A stretch of 63,639 nucleotides of DNA from Streptomyces monomycini (GCF_022271435.1 NZ_JAFIQY010000048.1:1-63639), one strand, 5' to 3'; counted from the first letter of the stretch, positions 9,587-18,419 are shown. Made by a program: numbers and translations. Notes: generated from the letters alone by a model not told the origin.

Positions 9587-11022
9587 CGGCCGTGAACGGC
9601 GACCGGGCGGTACGGGACGCACGCCCCGGCGGCGCGGACTGGGACGTCATCGTCGTCGGCGCCGGATTCACCGGCCTGGCCGCCGCCCACGAACTCGGCC
9701 GCGCCGGACTGCGCTGTCTCGTCCTGGAGGCGGACGATCAGGTCGGCGGCCTCGCGGGCACGTTCCCCGTCGGCGACCGGCAGCTGGAGCGCTTCTACCA
9801 CCACTGGTTCGCCTCCGACACGGACATCTTCCGGCTCTGCGCCGACCTCGGCCGCGCCGACCTCGTCCAGCGCCACCACGGCCGCACCGGCTTCTACTAC
9901 GCGGGCGGCATCCACCGCCTCTCCACCCCGCTCGACGTGCTGCGCTTCGCGCCGCTGCCGCTCGCCGACCGGCTGCGCCTGGGCCGCTCCGTACTGCACG
10001 CGGGCCGGGTGCGGCACTGGCGCGAGCTGGAGGCACTGACCGCCGAGGAGTGGCTGGTCGGACTGGGCGGGCGGCGGGTGTACGACCGGGTGTGGCGGCC
10101 GCTGCTGGAGGGCAAGTTCGGCCCGTACGCGCCCGAGGTCGGCGCCACCTGGATGTGGACCAAGCTGCACCTCCGGGGCGGCAGCCGCAGCCGGTCGGGC
10201 CGCGAGGTGCTGCACTACCTGCGCGGGGGCTGCGGTGCCCTGCTGGACGCCTGGCTGCCCCGGCTGGCCGGGCTGGGTGTACGGATACGGACCGGCAGCC
10301 CGGTGACGGAGGTGCTCACCGGGCCGGAGGGCGTGCGCGGCGTGCGCTGCGGAGGTGATGCGGCGCACGCCCCGCGCGTGCTGGTGACCTGCGCCCCCGG
10401 GCCCGCCGCCGCGCTGCTCGGCCGGTCCGCGCACCCCGCCGTACCGGCCCTGCGCCGCCGCCTGACGGCGATCCCGTACCTGGCCAACCTCTGTCTCGTG
10501 CTGGAGAACGACCGGCCGCTGTCCGACACGTACTGGCTCAACGTCACCGACCCGCACTTTCCCTACGTCGGCGTCATCGAGCACACCAACCTCGACGCCC
10601 CGGAGCACTACGGCGGACGGCACCTGGTCTACCTGTCCACGTACCTGCCGGCGGACGCCGCGCTGTACCGGATGAGCGACCCGGAGGTCTACCGGTACAG
10701 CCTCCCGCACCTGCGGCGGATGTTCCCGGCGTTCCGCGCGGAGTGGGTGCGCGCCCACCACGTCTGGCGCGCCCGGTACGCGCAGCCGGTCATCACCCGG
10801 CACTACTCGCGGACCGTACCCGGCGTCGAGAACGCCGTACCCGGCCTCCACCTCGCCGGAATGGCCCAGGTCTTCCCCGAGGACCGGGGCACCAACTACG
10901 CGCTGCGGGGCGGGCAGCGCGCCGGGCGGCTGATCGCCGACCGCATCCGTACGGCGGAGCGCCGCACAGCCGGCGCCGCCCCCGCCCACCCCATCCACCG
11001 GACCGGAGCGGACCATGACTGA
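9583..11022 (+). CDS. NAD(P)/FAD-dependent oxidoreductase (protoporphyrinogen oxidase/amine oxidase-like)
   Basis: 479 residues from a GTG overlapping the previous stop (GTGA), which fixes the start. The N-terminal FAD-binding Rossmann motif is VVGAGFTGLAAAHELGRAG followed by LEADDQVGGLAG. The chain then has the FYHHWFASDTDI region typical of proteins found next to GtrB-like glycosyltransferases. Near the C-terminus GLHLAGMAQVFPEDRGTN completes the FAD site. It is predicted to oxidise a C-N, C-OH or C-C bond, or an isoprenoid or glycosyl lipid. Coupling to the glycosyltransferase suggests they act on linked intermediates (inference). Confidence 0.85.
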   Translation: MTAVNGDRAVRDARPGGADWDVIVVGAGFTGLAAAHELGRAGLRCLVLEADDQVGGLAGTFPVGDRQLERFYHHWFASDTDIFRLCADLGRADLVQRHHGRTGFYYAGGIHRLSTPLDVLRFAPLPLADRLRLGRSVLHAGRVRHWRELEALTAEEWLVGLGGRRVYDRVWRPLLEGKFGPYAPEVGATWMWTKLHLRGGSRSRSGREVLHYLRGGCGALLDAWLPRLAGLGVRIRTGSPVTEVLTGPEGVRGVRCGGDAAHAPRVLVTCAPGPAAALLGRSAHPAVPALRRRLTAIPYLANLCLVLENDRPLSDTYWLNVTDPHFPYVGVIEHTNLDAPEHYGGRHLVYLSTYLPADAALYRMSDPEVYRYSLPHLRRMFPAFRAEWVRAHHVWRARYAQPVITRHYSRTVPGVENAVPGLHLAGMAQVFPEDRGTNYALRGGQRAGRLIADRIRTAERRTAGAAPAHPIHRTGADHD

Positions 11023-12580
11023 CCCCCGCGCCCAGCAGGCACAGCAGCCCCCGCAGTCCCTTCAGACTCCGCAGCCCCAGCAGCTCCAGCAGTCCCCACA
11101 GCGCCCGCACCCGCCCCAGCGCCTGTTCAGCGTCGACGACTGCGAGCGGATGCCCGCCCGCCAGGTGCACGACCTCTACCGGCAGTACGTCAGCCGCGCC
11201 CAGGTCTCCCTGCTCGGCTCCTTCGGCTTCGGCCAGGACCTGGTCGACCACGCCGAAGGCTGCTGGATCACCCTGCGCGACGGGCGGCGCATCCTGGACT
11301 TCACCGGCGGGATCGGCGTCCTCAACCACGGGCACAACCACCCCCGGCTGCTCGCCGCGCGCCGCCGCTTCGCCGACCGGCGCGCCATGGAGGTCCACAA
11401 GAACTTCCTGTCCCCGTACGTGGCCGCGCTCAGCCACAACCTGGCCCGGCTGCTCCCCGGCGACCTGAACATCAGCTACTTCCCCAACTCCGGTGCGGAA
11501 GCTGTCGAAGGCGCCGTGAAGCTCGCTTACAAGTACCACCGGGGGCACCGCGGCACCGTGCTGCACAGCGACATCTCCTTCCACGGCAAGCTCCTCGGCG
11601 CGGGCAGCCTCACCGCCTCCCCGGAGGTGGACTTCCCGTATCCCGGCCTGCCCGGTACCGACCACTTCGCCTACGACGACCTGGAGTCCTTCGCCCTCGC
11701 CCTGGAACGGCACCGGACCGGGGACGGCAGCAGCGACGTGTACGCGGTGGTGCTGGAGCCGTTCAGTGCGTCGAGCGTCCGGGAGTGCTCGGCGGAGTTC
11801 CTGTACGAGGCGCGCCGGCTGTGCACGGAACGGGACATCGTGCTGGTCTTCGACGAGGTGTACACCGGCTGGGGGCGCACCGGGTCGCTCTTCCACTTCA
11901 TGCGCCACCCCGGCCTGCTGCCCGACGTCCTGACCACCTCGAAGTCGTTCGGCGGCGGCAAGGCGTCCATCTCCGGCTACGTCGCGCGCGAGCCGGTCTT
12001 CCGCACCGCGTACGACAACCTCTCCGACGCGACCCTGCACAGCACCACCTACTACGGTTTCGGCGAGGAGACCGCGACCGCGCTGGAAGCCGTCGCCATC
12101 GCCGTCGAGGACGACTACCCGGCGCGCGCCGCGCGGATCGGCGAGCGGCTGGGCGGAGGCCTCGCCGACCTCGCCGCCCGCCACCGCTCCCTGGTGTCCG
12201 GCACCTGCGGCCGGGGCGCGCTGCACGGCCTGTTCCTCAACGACGGCAATCCCGCACTGGACCGGCTGCTGCGCCTGGTCCCCTCCTCCTTCGCCCGTGA
12301 CCCGCGAGCTCGCCGCAAGCTCGTCACGGCCGCCGTGATCGCCTCTCTCTACCGCGACTTCGGCGTCCTGGCCTACTACGGCTCCAACCACGGCCTGCCG
12401 CTCATCGCCTCGCCGCCGCTGGTCGCCGGGGAGACCGAGGTCGAGGTGTTCCTCCAGGCGCTGGACTCGGTGCTGGAGCAGGGGGCCGGGCGGCTGCTGT
12501 CCCGCTTCGCCAAGGACGTACTGGCGCAGCATGTGCCCTTACGCGGCAAGGGGGCCAAGGAGCAGGCGGTGGCGCGGTGA
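11015..12580 (+). CDS. Class III PLP aminotransferase
   Basis: 521 residues; ATG 11015 overlaps the previous gene by 8 nt. The first 35 residues are a glutamine/proline-rich tail. The body has YFPNSGAEAVEGAVKLAYKY (cofactor site), VFDEVYTGWGRTG with the PLP aspartate, and TTSKSFGGGKASISGY with the Schiff-base lysine. Class III enzymes transaminate terminal amines and aldehydes, as in aminoglycoside side-chain amination after a flavoenzyme oxidises an alcohol; the neighbouring oxidases make this attractive here (inference). A rare TTA leucine codon lies at 12539-12541 (residue 509). Confidence 0.9.
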   Translation: MTDPRAQQAQQPPQSLQTPQPQQLQQSPQRPHPPQRLFSVDDCERMPARQVHDLYRQYVSRAQVSLLGSFGFGQDLVDHAEGCWITLRDGRRILDFTGGIGVLNHGHNHPRLLAARRRFADRRAMEVHKNFLSPYVAALSHNLARLLPGDLNISYFPNSGAEAVEGAVKLAYKYHRGHRGTVLHSDISFHGKLLGAGSLTASPEVDFPYPGLPGTDHFAYDDLESFALALERHRTGDGSSDVYAVVLEPFSASSVRECSAEFLYEARRLCTERDIVLVFDEVYTGWGRTGSLFHFMRHPGLLPDVLTTSKSFGGGKASISGYVAREPVFRTAYDNLSDATLHSTTYYGFGEETATALEAVAIAVEDDYPARAARIGERLGGGLADLAARHRSLVSGTCGRGALHGLFLNDGNPALDRLLRLVPSSFARDPRARRKLVTAAVIASLYRDFGVLAYYGSNHGLPLIASPPLVAGETEVEVFLQALDSVLEQGAGRLLSRFAKDVLAQHVPLRGKGAKEQAVAR

Positions 12581-12975
12581 GGGACGCGTACCCGGGAGAC
12601 GGCGGCCGGATGGCGCGAGCACTGCGCGCAAGCGGGCTGCCGCACCTGTGGGCGGCCCGCTACCCGGCGCTCGCCGGGCCGCTCGCGGGCGCGCGCGCTG
12701 CCGCGCATGTCAGCGGCTCGCTGGAGCGGCTGCCGAGGCCGTACCGAGTTGGCGCCGAGGTCGCGCTGCGCGTCGCCGGGCTCGTACCGGTGCCGAGTTC
12801 CGGCCCCACCGCCGCGTACGACCGGCTCGCGCGGCTCCCCGGTTTCGGCCGCTTCCTGGCCGTCACCGACGCCCTCGCGCTGTACGGAGCACTGGACGGG
12901 GCACGAGACGGAGCACCGGACGGGGCACGAGACGGAGCACCGAACAGCGCGCTGGACGGTGACCCGGACACATGA
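12577..12975 (+). CDS. Small protein of unknown function in the biosynthetic operon
   Basis: 132 residues from a GTG overlapping the upstream stop by 4 nt and overlapping the next ATG by 4 nt, so translational coupling on both sides supports it. The first 105 residues are alanine/leucine/arginine-rich and probably helical (LWAARYPALAGPLAGARAAA). The last 25 are a DGARDGAPDG repeat encoded by a duplicated 24-nt unit near 12898-12945. I recognise no family. Its position directly before the GMC oxidoreductase suggests it may be an accessory subunit of that enzyme. Confidence 0.7.
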   Translation: MRDAYPGDGGRMARALRASGLPHLWAARYPALAGPLAGARAAAHVSGSLERLPRPYRVGAEVALRVAGLVPVPSSGPTAAYDRLARLPGFGRFLAVTDALALYGALDGARDGAPDGARDGAPNSALDGDPDT

Positions 12976-14591
12976 CCCGCCGCCGCGCACCGTCCCGCAC
13001 CCGCACCGTCCCCTGTGACGCCCTGGTCATCGGCTCCGGCGCCGGCGGCGCGGTCGCCGCGCTGGAACTGGCGCGGGCCGGCCACCGTACCGTCGTCCTG
13101 GAGGAAGGGCCCCGGACGAGCACCGCCGAGATCGCCGCCTCGGCACCCGCCGAGAACCTGCGCCGCCTCTACCGGGACGCCGGACTCACCCCGGTCTTCG
13201 GCAGCCCGGTCATCCCGTACGGCGAGGGCCGCTGCGTGGGCGGCAGCACGGTCGTCAACGGCGGGATCCTGTGGGCGCCGCCGGACGCGCTGCTGGAACG
13301 CTGGGCGCGGGTGATGGGCACCACCGACTACCGCGCCGGCCGGCTGGCGGAGCACGTCCGTACGGTGTCCGAGCGCCTCGGCGTCGGCGAGCAGCCGCAC
13401 GGCGACGGCAACGCGGACTCCCGGCTGCTGGCGGGCGCGGCCGATGCCCTGGGCTGGCACTGGGCCGCCGCCCGGCGCGCGGCCCCCGGCTGCCGGCACC
13501 GCAACCGCTGCCCGACCGGCTGCCCCAGCGGCGCCAAGCGCAGCATGCTCGTCAGCTACCTGCCCGAAGCCGAGCGGTACGGCGCGCGCATCGAGCCGAA
13601 CACGCGGGCTGTCCTGCTGCGGCACGACGGCCGGACCGTGCACGGCGTGACGGCCGTCAGCGGGCCGGCCGGGCTGGACGGACCGGGTGGGCCGGGTGGG
13701 CCGGGTGGGCCGGGCGGCGGCCCGGACGGTTCAAGCGGCTCGGGCGGCCCGGACGGTTCAGACGGCCGCACCCGCATCGAATACCGCCCCCGCACGGTCT
13801 TCCTCGCCGCCGGGGCAGTCGGCACCGCCCTCCTCCTCCAGCGCAGCGGCATCCACCGCCGCCACGCCGGGCGCGCCATGGGGTTCCACGTCAATTTCCG
13901 CCTGGTGGCCCGCCTCGCGGACCCGGTGCGCGCCACCCGGGGCACCATCTTCACCGCCCAGATACGGGAGTTCGACGAGCTGGGCATCCACCTGATGCCC
14001 GCCAACCTCACCGCCGGCTCACTGGCGGCGGCCCTCGCCGGGCACGGCCCCGCGGTGATCGACGCGCTGCTGGCGGACCTGGACAGCGTCCTCGTGTGCA
14101 CGGTGCAGGTACGGATGAGCGGCCGCGTAGCCGTGCGCCAACTCGCGGGCGGCACACGGCTTTTACGGCACCACCTCACCCCGTACGACCACGGCCTGCT
14201 GCGCTTCGCGCTCGGCCGGGCGGCACGGCTGCTCTTCCGGGCGGGGGCCGTGGAGCTGTACCCGCCGTGCCCGGGGGTGCTGCGCTCGGACCGTACGGCG
14301 CAGGAGTTCGCCGCCCGGTCGGACCCGCGCGGCTGGAACCTGGTCTCCGTCCACGCCATGGGGTCCTGCCCGATGGGGCGTCCCGCGCTCGGCGGGGTGT
14401 GTGACCAGGACGGCCGGCCGTACGGTTTCACCAACCTCCGGCTGTGCGACGCGTCGGTGCTGCCGGGGCCGGCCGGTATCAGCCCGCAGGGCACCGTCCT
14501 GGCCTTCGCGCACGAGATCGTCGCCCGCCACCTCTCCGCTCCCCCACCGCTCCCCCTGAGGAGGCATGGTGACAGCGACACCACCCCCTGA
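12972..14591 (+). CDS. GMC-family FAD oxidoreductase 1 with glycine-rich insertion
   Basis: 539 residues; the ATGA overlap fixes the start. FAD-binding GSGAGGAVAALELA at residues 21-34, RCVGGSTVVNGG near 87-98, and VHAMGSCPMG near 458 with the catalytic-histidine region. A cysteine group (C174, C180, C184 in CRHRNRCPTGCPSGAK) marks the subfamily of GMC enzymes with ferredoxin-like cysteine motifs. Residues about 236-264 are a GPGG/DGS repeat, probably a surface loop. GMC enzymes oxidise alcohols to aldehydes or ketones, which could feed the aminotransferases. A TTA codon at 14163-14165 (residue 398) suggests bldA dependence. Confidence 0.88.
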   Translation: MTRRRAPSRTRTVPCDALVIGSGAGGAVAALELARAGHRTVVLEEGPRTSTAEIAASAPAENLRRLYRDAGLTPVFGSPVIPYGEGRCVGGSTVVNGGILWAPPDALLERWARVMGTTDYRAGRLAEHVRTVSERLGVGEQPHGDGNADSRLLAGAADALGWHWAAARRAAPGCRHRNRCPTGCPSGAKRSMLVSYLPEAERYGARIEPNTRAVLLRHDGRTVHGVTAVSGPAGLDGPGGPGGPGGPGGGPDGSSGSGGPDGSDGRTRIEYRPRTVFLAAGAVGTALLLQRSGIHRRHAGRAMGFHVNFRLVARLADPVRATRGTIFTAQIREFDELGIHLMPANLTAGSLAAALAGHGPAVIDALLADLDSVLVCTVQVRMSGRVAVRQLAGGTRLLRHHLTPYDHGLLRFALGRAARLLFRAGAVELYPPCPGVLRSDRTAQEFAARSDPRGWNLVSVHAMGSCPMGRPALGGVCDQDGRPYGFTNLRLCDASVLPGPAGISPQGTVLAFAHEIVARHLSAPPPLPLRRHGDSDTTP

Positions 14592-16299
14592 CGCCACGGG
14601 GCGCCCGCGCGGCCTGCTGCGCCCCACCGGGCCCGTCCTCGACTGCGACATCGCCGTCCTCGGCTCCGGCATGGGCGGCGCGACCCTCGCGTACGCGCTG
14701 CGCGGCACCGGCGCGCGGGTCCTGGTCGTGGAACGCGGCGACTTCCTGCCCCGGGAATGGCAGAACTGGTCGGCGCCCGCCGTCTTCACCGGCGCGCGCT
14801 ACCGCAACGCCGAACCCTGGTACGACGCCCGGTCGGAACGGTTCTTCTCCCCCGGCGTGCACTACTACGTCGGCGGCAACACCAAGGTCTTCGGCGCCAC
14901 CCTGCCGCGCTTCCGCGAGGCCGATTTCGGGCCGCTGGAACACGCCGAAGGCGTCTCGCCCGGCTGGCCGTTCCCGTACGGAGCGCTCGAACCGCACTAC
15001 GCGCGCGCCGAACGCCTCTACCGGGTGCACGGCGCCCGTGCCGCCGATCCGACCGACCCGTGGCGCTCCGGCGACTACCCCTGGCCGGCCGTCCCCCACG
15101 AACCCGCGGTCGCCGCGCTCGCCGAGTCGCTGCGCGACCAGGGCCTGACACCGTTCGCCCTGCCCACCGGTGTGGACCTCCGGGAGGACGGCCGGTGCCT
15201 GCGCTGCGGCACCTGCGACGGCTTCCCCTGCCTGGTCGAGGCCAAGAGCGACGCCGACGTGTGCGCCCTGCGGCCCGCGCTGGCCTCGGGCAACGTCTCG
15301 CTGCTCACCCGGGCCACGGTCACCCGGCTGGTCACCGGCGCGTCCGGGCGGCGGGTCACCGAGGCGCTGGCCCAGTACGAAGGCCGTGAGCTGCGCATTC
15401 GCGCCGACCGGTTCGTCCTGGCCTGCGGCGCGGTCAACACGGCCGCGCTACTGCTGCGTTCGGAGCCCGGCGCCTTGCGTACGGGACCGGTACGGACCAC
15501 CGGCCTGGCGAACGGGTCCGGGCAGGCCGGGCGCAACTACATGGTGCACAACAGCACCTTCCTCATGGCCGTCGATCCACGCCACGCCAATGACGTCGTC
15601 TTCCAGAAGACGCTGGGCGTCAACGACTGGTACCTGGGCAACGGCTCGCACGGGCCCCTGGGCAACATCCAGGCCCTGGGCAAGCTGCGTCCCCCGTCGG
15701 CGGGCGGACTGTGGCCCCGGACACCGCGCCCGCTGCTCGCCGCCGCCACCCGGCGCAGCATCGACCTGTACCTCACCAGCGAGGACCTGCCGGTGCCCGA
15801 GAACCGGGTGGCCGTCGGCCCCGGAGGCCGGACCGAGGTGCACTGGCGGCCGGTGAACCTGCCGCCGCACCGCGAACTGGCCCGCCGCGCCGCACGGATG
15901 ATGCACCGCGCGGGCTTCCCCCTGGTCCGCACCCGGCGGATGGGCATCGCCGTCAACTCGCACCAGTGCGGCACGGCGGTCGCCGGGGACGACCCGGCGG
16001 CCAGCGTCGTCGACCCGGGGTGCAAGGCCCATGAGCTGGACAACCTGTGGGTCGCGGACAGCTCCTGGTTCCCGTCGTCGGCGGCGGTCAACCCGGCACT
16101 GACGATCGCCGCCAACGCGCTGCGCATCGCGCCGGGTGTGGCGGGGGTTCCGGCGGTTCCGGAGGAGACGTACGGAGTCCGCGCGGCCGAGGAGACGTAC
16201 GAAACCCGCACGGCCGACGCCCCCCGCGACGCCGGTGCCGCCCGCACCTCCGACGCGGCGCGTGGCGGCCCCGGGGACGAAGGAGCCGCCGGCCCATGA
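14566..16299 (+). CDS. GMC-family FAD oxidoreductase 2 with CxxCxxC motif
   Basis: 577 residues from ATG 14566 (GTG 14569 is equally possible; GAGGAGG precedes both), overlapping the previous gene by 26 nt. LGSGMGGATLAYALRG at 32-47 binds FAD; YYVGGNTKVFGATLPR is the flavin-contact loop. CLRCGTCDGFPCLVEAK near 211-227 holds four cysteines. The C-terminal active-site region is GIAVNSHQCGTAV, then LDNLWVADSSWFPSSAAVNP. The last 45 residues are a disordered tail with EETY repeats. Together with the preceding GMC enzyme it likely performs sequential or alternative alcohol oxidations; the two are only distantly alike. Confidence 0.88.
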   Translation: MVTATPPPDATGRPRGLLRPTGPVLDCDIAVLGSGMGGATLAYALRGTGARVLVVERGDFLPREWQNWSAPAVFTGARYRNAEPWYDARSERFFSPGVHYYVGGNTKVFGATLPRFREADFGPLEHAEGVSPGWPFPYGALEPHYARAERLYRVHGARAADPTDPWRSGDYPWPAVPHEPAVAALAESLRDQGLTPFALPTGVDLREDGRCLRCGTCDGFPCLVEAKSDADVCALRPALASGNVSLLTRATVTRLVTGASGRRVTEALAQYEGRELRIRADRFVLACGAVNTAALLLRSEPGALRTGPVRTTGLANGSGQAGRNYMVHNSTFLMAVDPRHANDVVFQKTLGVNDWYLGNGSHGPLGNIQALGKLRPPSAGGLWPRTPRPLLAAATRRSIDLYLTSEDLPVPENRVAVGPGGRTEVHWRPVNLPPHRELARRAARMMHRAGFPLVRTRRMGIAVNSHQCGTAVAGDDPAASVVDPGCKAHELDNLWVADSSWFPSSAAVNPALTIAANALRIAPGVAGVPAVPEETYGVRAAEETYETRTADAPRDAGAARTSDAARGGPGDEGAAGP

Positions 16300-17297
16300 T
16301 CGCCGACCACGCCTACGAGCTGATCACCGACGACATCTTCCTGCGCCTGCCCGGGCTGCTGCCGCACGCCGAACTCTTCCTCAAGCTGGAAGGCCTCAAC
16401 CCGGCCGGCTCGGTCAAGCTCAAGACCGCCACCGGCCTGGTCGAGGACGCCGAACGCCGCGGCCTGCTGCGCCCCGGCGGCGCGCTGATCGAGTCCTCCT
16501 CCGGCAACCTGGGCATCGCCCTGAGCGCCGTCTGCGCCGCCAAGGGCTACACCTTCACCTGCGTCACCGACCCGCACGTACCGCGGCAGAGCGTCGCCCT
16601 GATGCGCGCGTTCGGCGCCCATGTGTGTGTCGTGGACACCCCCGACGGCAACGGCGGCTACCTCGGCGGCCGGATCGCCCTGATCCGCAGCGCCCTGGAC
16701 CTCGACCCGTCCCTGACCTGGCTCAACCAGTACGCCAACGCCGCCAACCCGGCCGTGCACGCGGCCCGTACCGCCGCTGCCGTGCTGCGCGAGATCCGCG
16801 CCGTGGACTACCTCTTCGTCGGCGCCGGCACCACCGGCACCGTCATGGGCTGCGCCGCGCACTTCCGCCGCTGCTCGCCCCGGACCACCGTGGTCGCCGT
16901 GGACGCCGAGGGCTCGGTGACCTTCGGCGGCCCGCCCGGCACCCGCCGCATACCGGGCCTGGGCACCAGCCGGGTGCCGGAGCTCTGCCGCCCGCGCGCC
17001 GTGCACCGGGTGGTCGCCGTACCCGAACGGGACGCCGTACGGATGTGCCGCCGCCTCGCCCGCTCCCACGGCCTGGCCGTCGGCGGCTCCACCGGCTCCG
17101 TGCTCTGCGCCGTCCTGCGGCTGCGGTCCGGCATCCCGCCGGGCGCCCGTGTGGTGGCGCTCTCCGCCGACCTCGGGGACCGCTACCTGGACACCGTGTA
17201 CGACGACGCCTGGGTCACCGAGCACTTCGGCGCCGCGACGGCCGGCCGTACGCCGCGGCCCGGCACCGCGCAGTCCGCCCCAGAGGAGGTGCGTTGA
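16296..17297 (+). CDS. SbnA-like PLP-dependent synthase (cysteine synthase fold)
   Basis: 333 residues; the ATG overlaps the previous stop by 4 nt. Fold-type II: lysine 41 in NPAGSVKLKTA is the Schiff base, SSSGNLGIAL binds the carboxylate, and GGSTGSV binds the PLP phosphate. The segments WLNQYANAANP, VVAVDAEGSV, IPGLGTSRVPEL and DLGDRYLDTVYDDAWV match what I know of SbnA. SbnA joins O-phosphoserine and glutamate to make the 2,3-diaminopropionate precursor. Its usual partner SbnB is not in the operon, so the product may be a different beta-substituted alanine, or the split may be completed elsewhere. Confidence 0.85.
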   Translation: MIADHAYELITDDIFLRLPGLLPHAELFLKLEGLNPAGSVKLKTATGLVEDAERRGLLRPGGALIESSSGNLGIALSAVCAAKGYTFTCVTDPHVPRQSVALMRAFGAHVCVVDTPDGNGGYLGGRIALIRSALDLDPSLTWLNQYANAANPAVHAARTAAAVLREIRAVDYLFVGAGTTGTVMGCAAHFRRCSPRTTVVAVDAEGSVTFGGPPGTRRIPGLGTSRVPELCRPRAVHRVVAVPERDAVRMCRRLARSHGLAVGGSTGSVLCAVLRLRSGIPPGARVVALSADLGDRYLDTVYDDAWVTEHFGAATAGRTPRPGTAQSAPEEVR

Positions 17298-18419
17298 ATG
17301 AACCCGCCCACCGCGAACGCCGCCCCGGCCCCGACCACGAACGCCGCCCCGGACTCCGTCGAGCTGCATGGCGCCGACGGCCTCCAGGACCTGTACTGGC
17401 CCCCCGTCCACCCCTTCGCCACCCTCGACCCCGCACTCGTCCGCTTCCTGGCCGCTCCCCCGCCCGCCCAGACCACGCACCTCGCCCGCCTGCGCGCCGA
17501 CCCCGAGGCCCACGGCCGCTTCCTCCACGACCACCTGGCCACCCTCTACGCCCACTCCTTCGGCTACCGCGACGGCCCGGCCGCCCACGCCCCCGACGAC
17601 GACCTGGAGATCGCCCTGTACGCGGCGCGCACCCGGCTGGAGCACGAGTTCCTGACGTACGGCTGTGCCCCCGGGCCCTTACCGGCCCTGCGGAACCAGG
17701 AGGCGGCCGCCGACCATCTGGAAGCGCTGGCCGCCGACAACCCCGGCGCCTCCCACCCCCTCTTCCGCTTCCTCGCCACCGACGCCACCCGCGAGCAGAT
17801 CGAGTACTTCCTGCGCTGCGAACTGATCCGCAACGAGATCGTGGACGACGAGGTCGCCCTGCTCGTCGTCGGCCTCCAGGGACAGCAGAAGGCCGTCGCG
17901 GCGGCCAACCTGTGGGACGAGTGCGGGCGCGGCCGGCTGGAGAACTTCCACACGTACTGGCTGCGCCGCCAGCTCGGCTCCCCCGCCGGGTGGGAAGCGC
18001 TGGCCCGCTACCGCCGCGCCCACCCGTGGTTCGCCAAGCCCACCTCCAACCTCTTCGCCGCGCTGCTGCTGCGCCCGGCGCGCGTGCAGGCCGCGTACGG
18101 CTGCTTCCTCGTCTTCGAAAGCTGGGTCGAGCCGCACTTCACCCTCCTCCTGGAGGGAATGACGCGGGTGGGCATCCACGACGACGACATGCGCGTGTAC
18201 TACACGGCCCACACCCGCATCGACCCCCGCCACAGCCGGGAACTGTGCGACGGGCTGCGCGCCCAGCGCCCCCGCCTCACACCCCCGGAGGTGCGGGCTG
18301 CCCTGTACGGGGCCCACCTCGCGGTCGACACGGGCGTGCGGCAGTACGACCGTATCCGGCGTCACTTGGAGACCATGGGCCCGCGGAGCGTTCGCGCGCC
18401 GCGGCCCCAGGACCACTGA
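17298..18419 (+). CDS. Heme-oxygenase-like diiron oxidase (iron-containing redox enzyme family)
   Basis: 373 residues; the ATG abuts the previous stop. The all-helical C-terminal domain has NLWDECGRGRLENFHTYWL (about 203-221) and YYTAHTRIDPRHSREL (about 301-316), supplying the Glu/His/Asp ligands of a diiron site. Relatives perform N-oxygenation (SznF, RohS), fragmentation (UndA, BesC) and related chemistry on amines or amino acids. It sits directly after the SbnA-like enzyme, so an amino acid or amino sugar is the likely substrate (inference). A TTA codon lies at 17679-17681 (residue 128). The first 130 residues are less conserved and proline-rich. Confidence 0.85.
   Translation: MNPPTANAAPAPTTNAAPDSVELHGADGLQDLYWPPVHPFATLDPALVRFLAAPPPAQTTHLARLRADPEAHGRFLHDHLATLYAHSFGYRDGPAAHAPDDDLEIALYAARTRLEHEFLTYGCAPGPLPALRNQEAAADHLEALAADNPGASHPLFRFLATDATREQIEYFLRCELIRNEIVDDEVALLVVGLQGQQKAVAAANLWDECGRGRLENFHTYWLRRQLGSPAGWEALARYRRAHPWFAKPTSNLFAALLLRPARVQAAYGCFLVFESWVEPHFTLLLEGMTRVGIHDDDMRVYYTAHTRIDPRHSRELCDGLRAQRPRLTPPEVRAALYGAHLAVDTGVRQYDRIRRHLETMGPRSVRAPRPQDH

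Noticed and set aside
15537..17645. Minus-strand open frame of 702 codons
   Set aside because: Antisense to GMC 2, the SbnA-like gene and the diiron oxidase, all of which have clear motifs.
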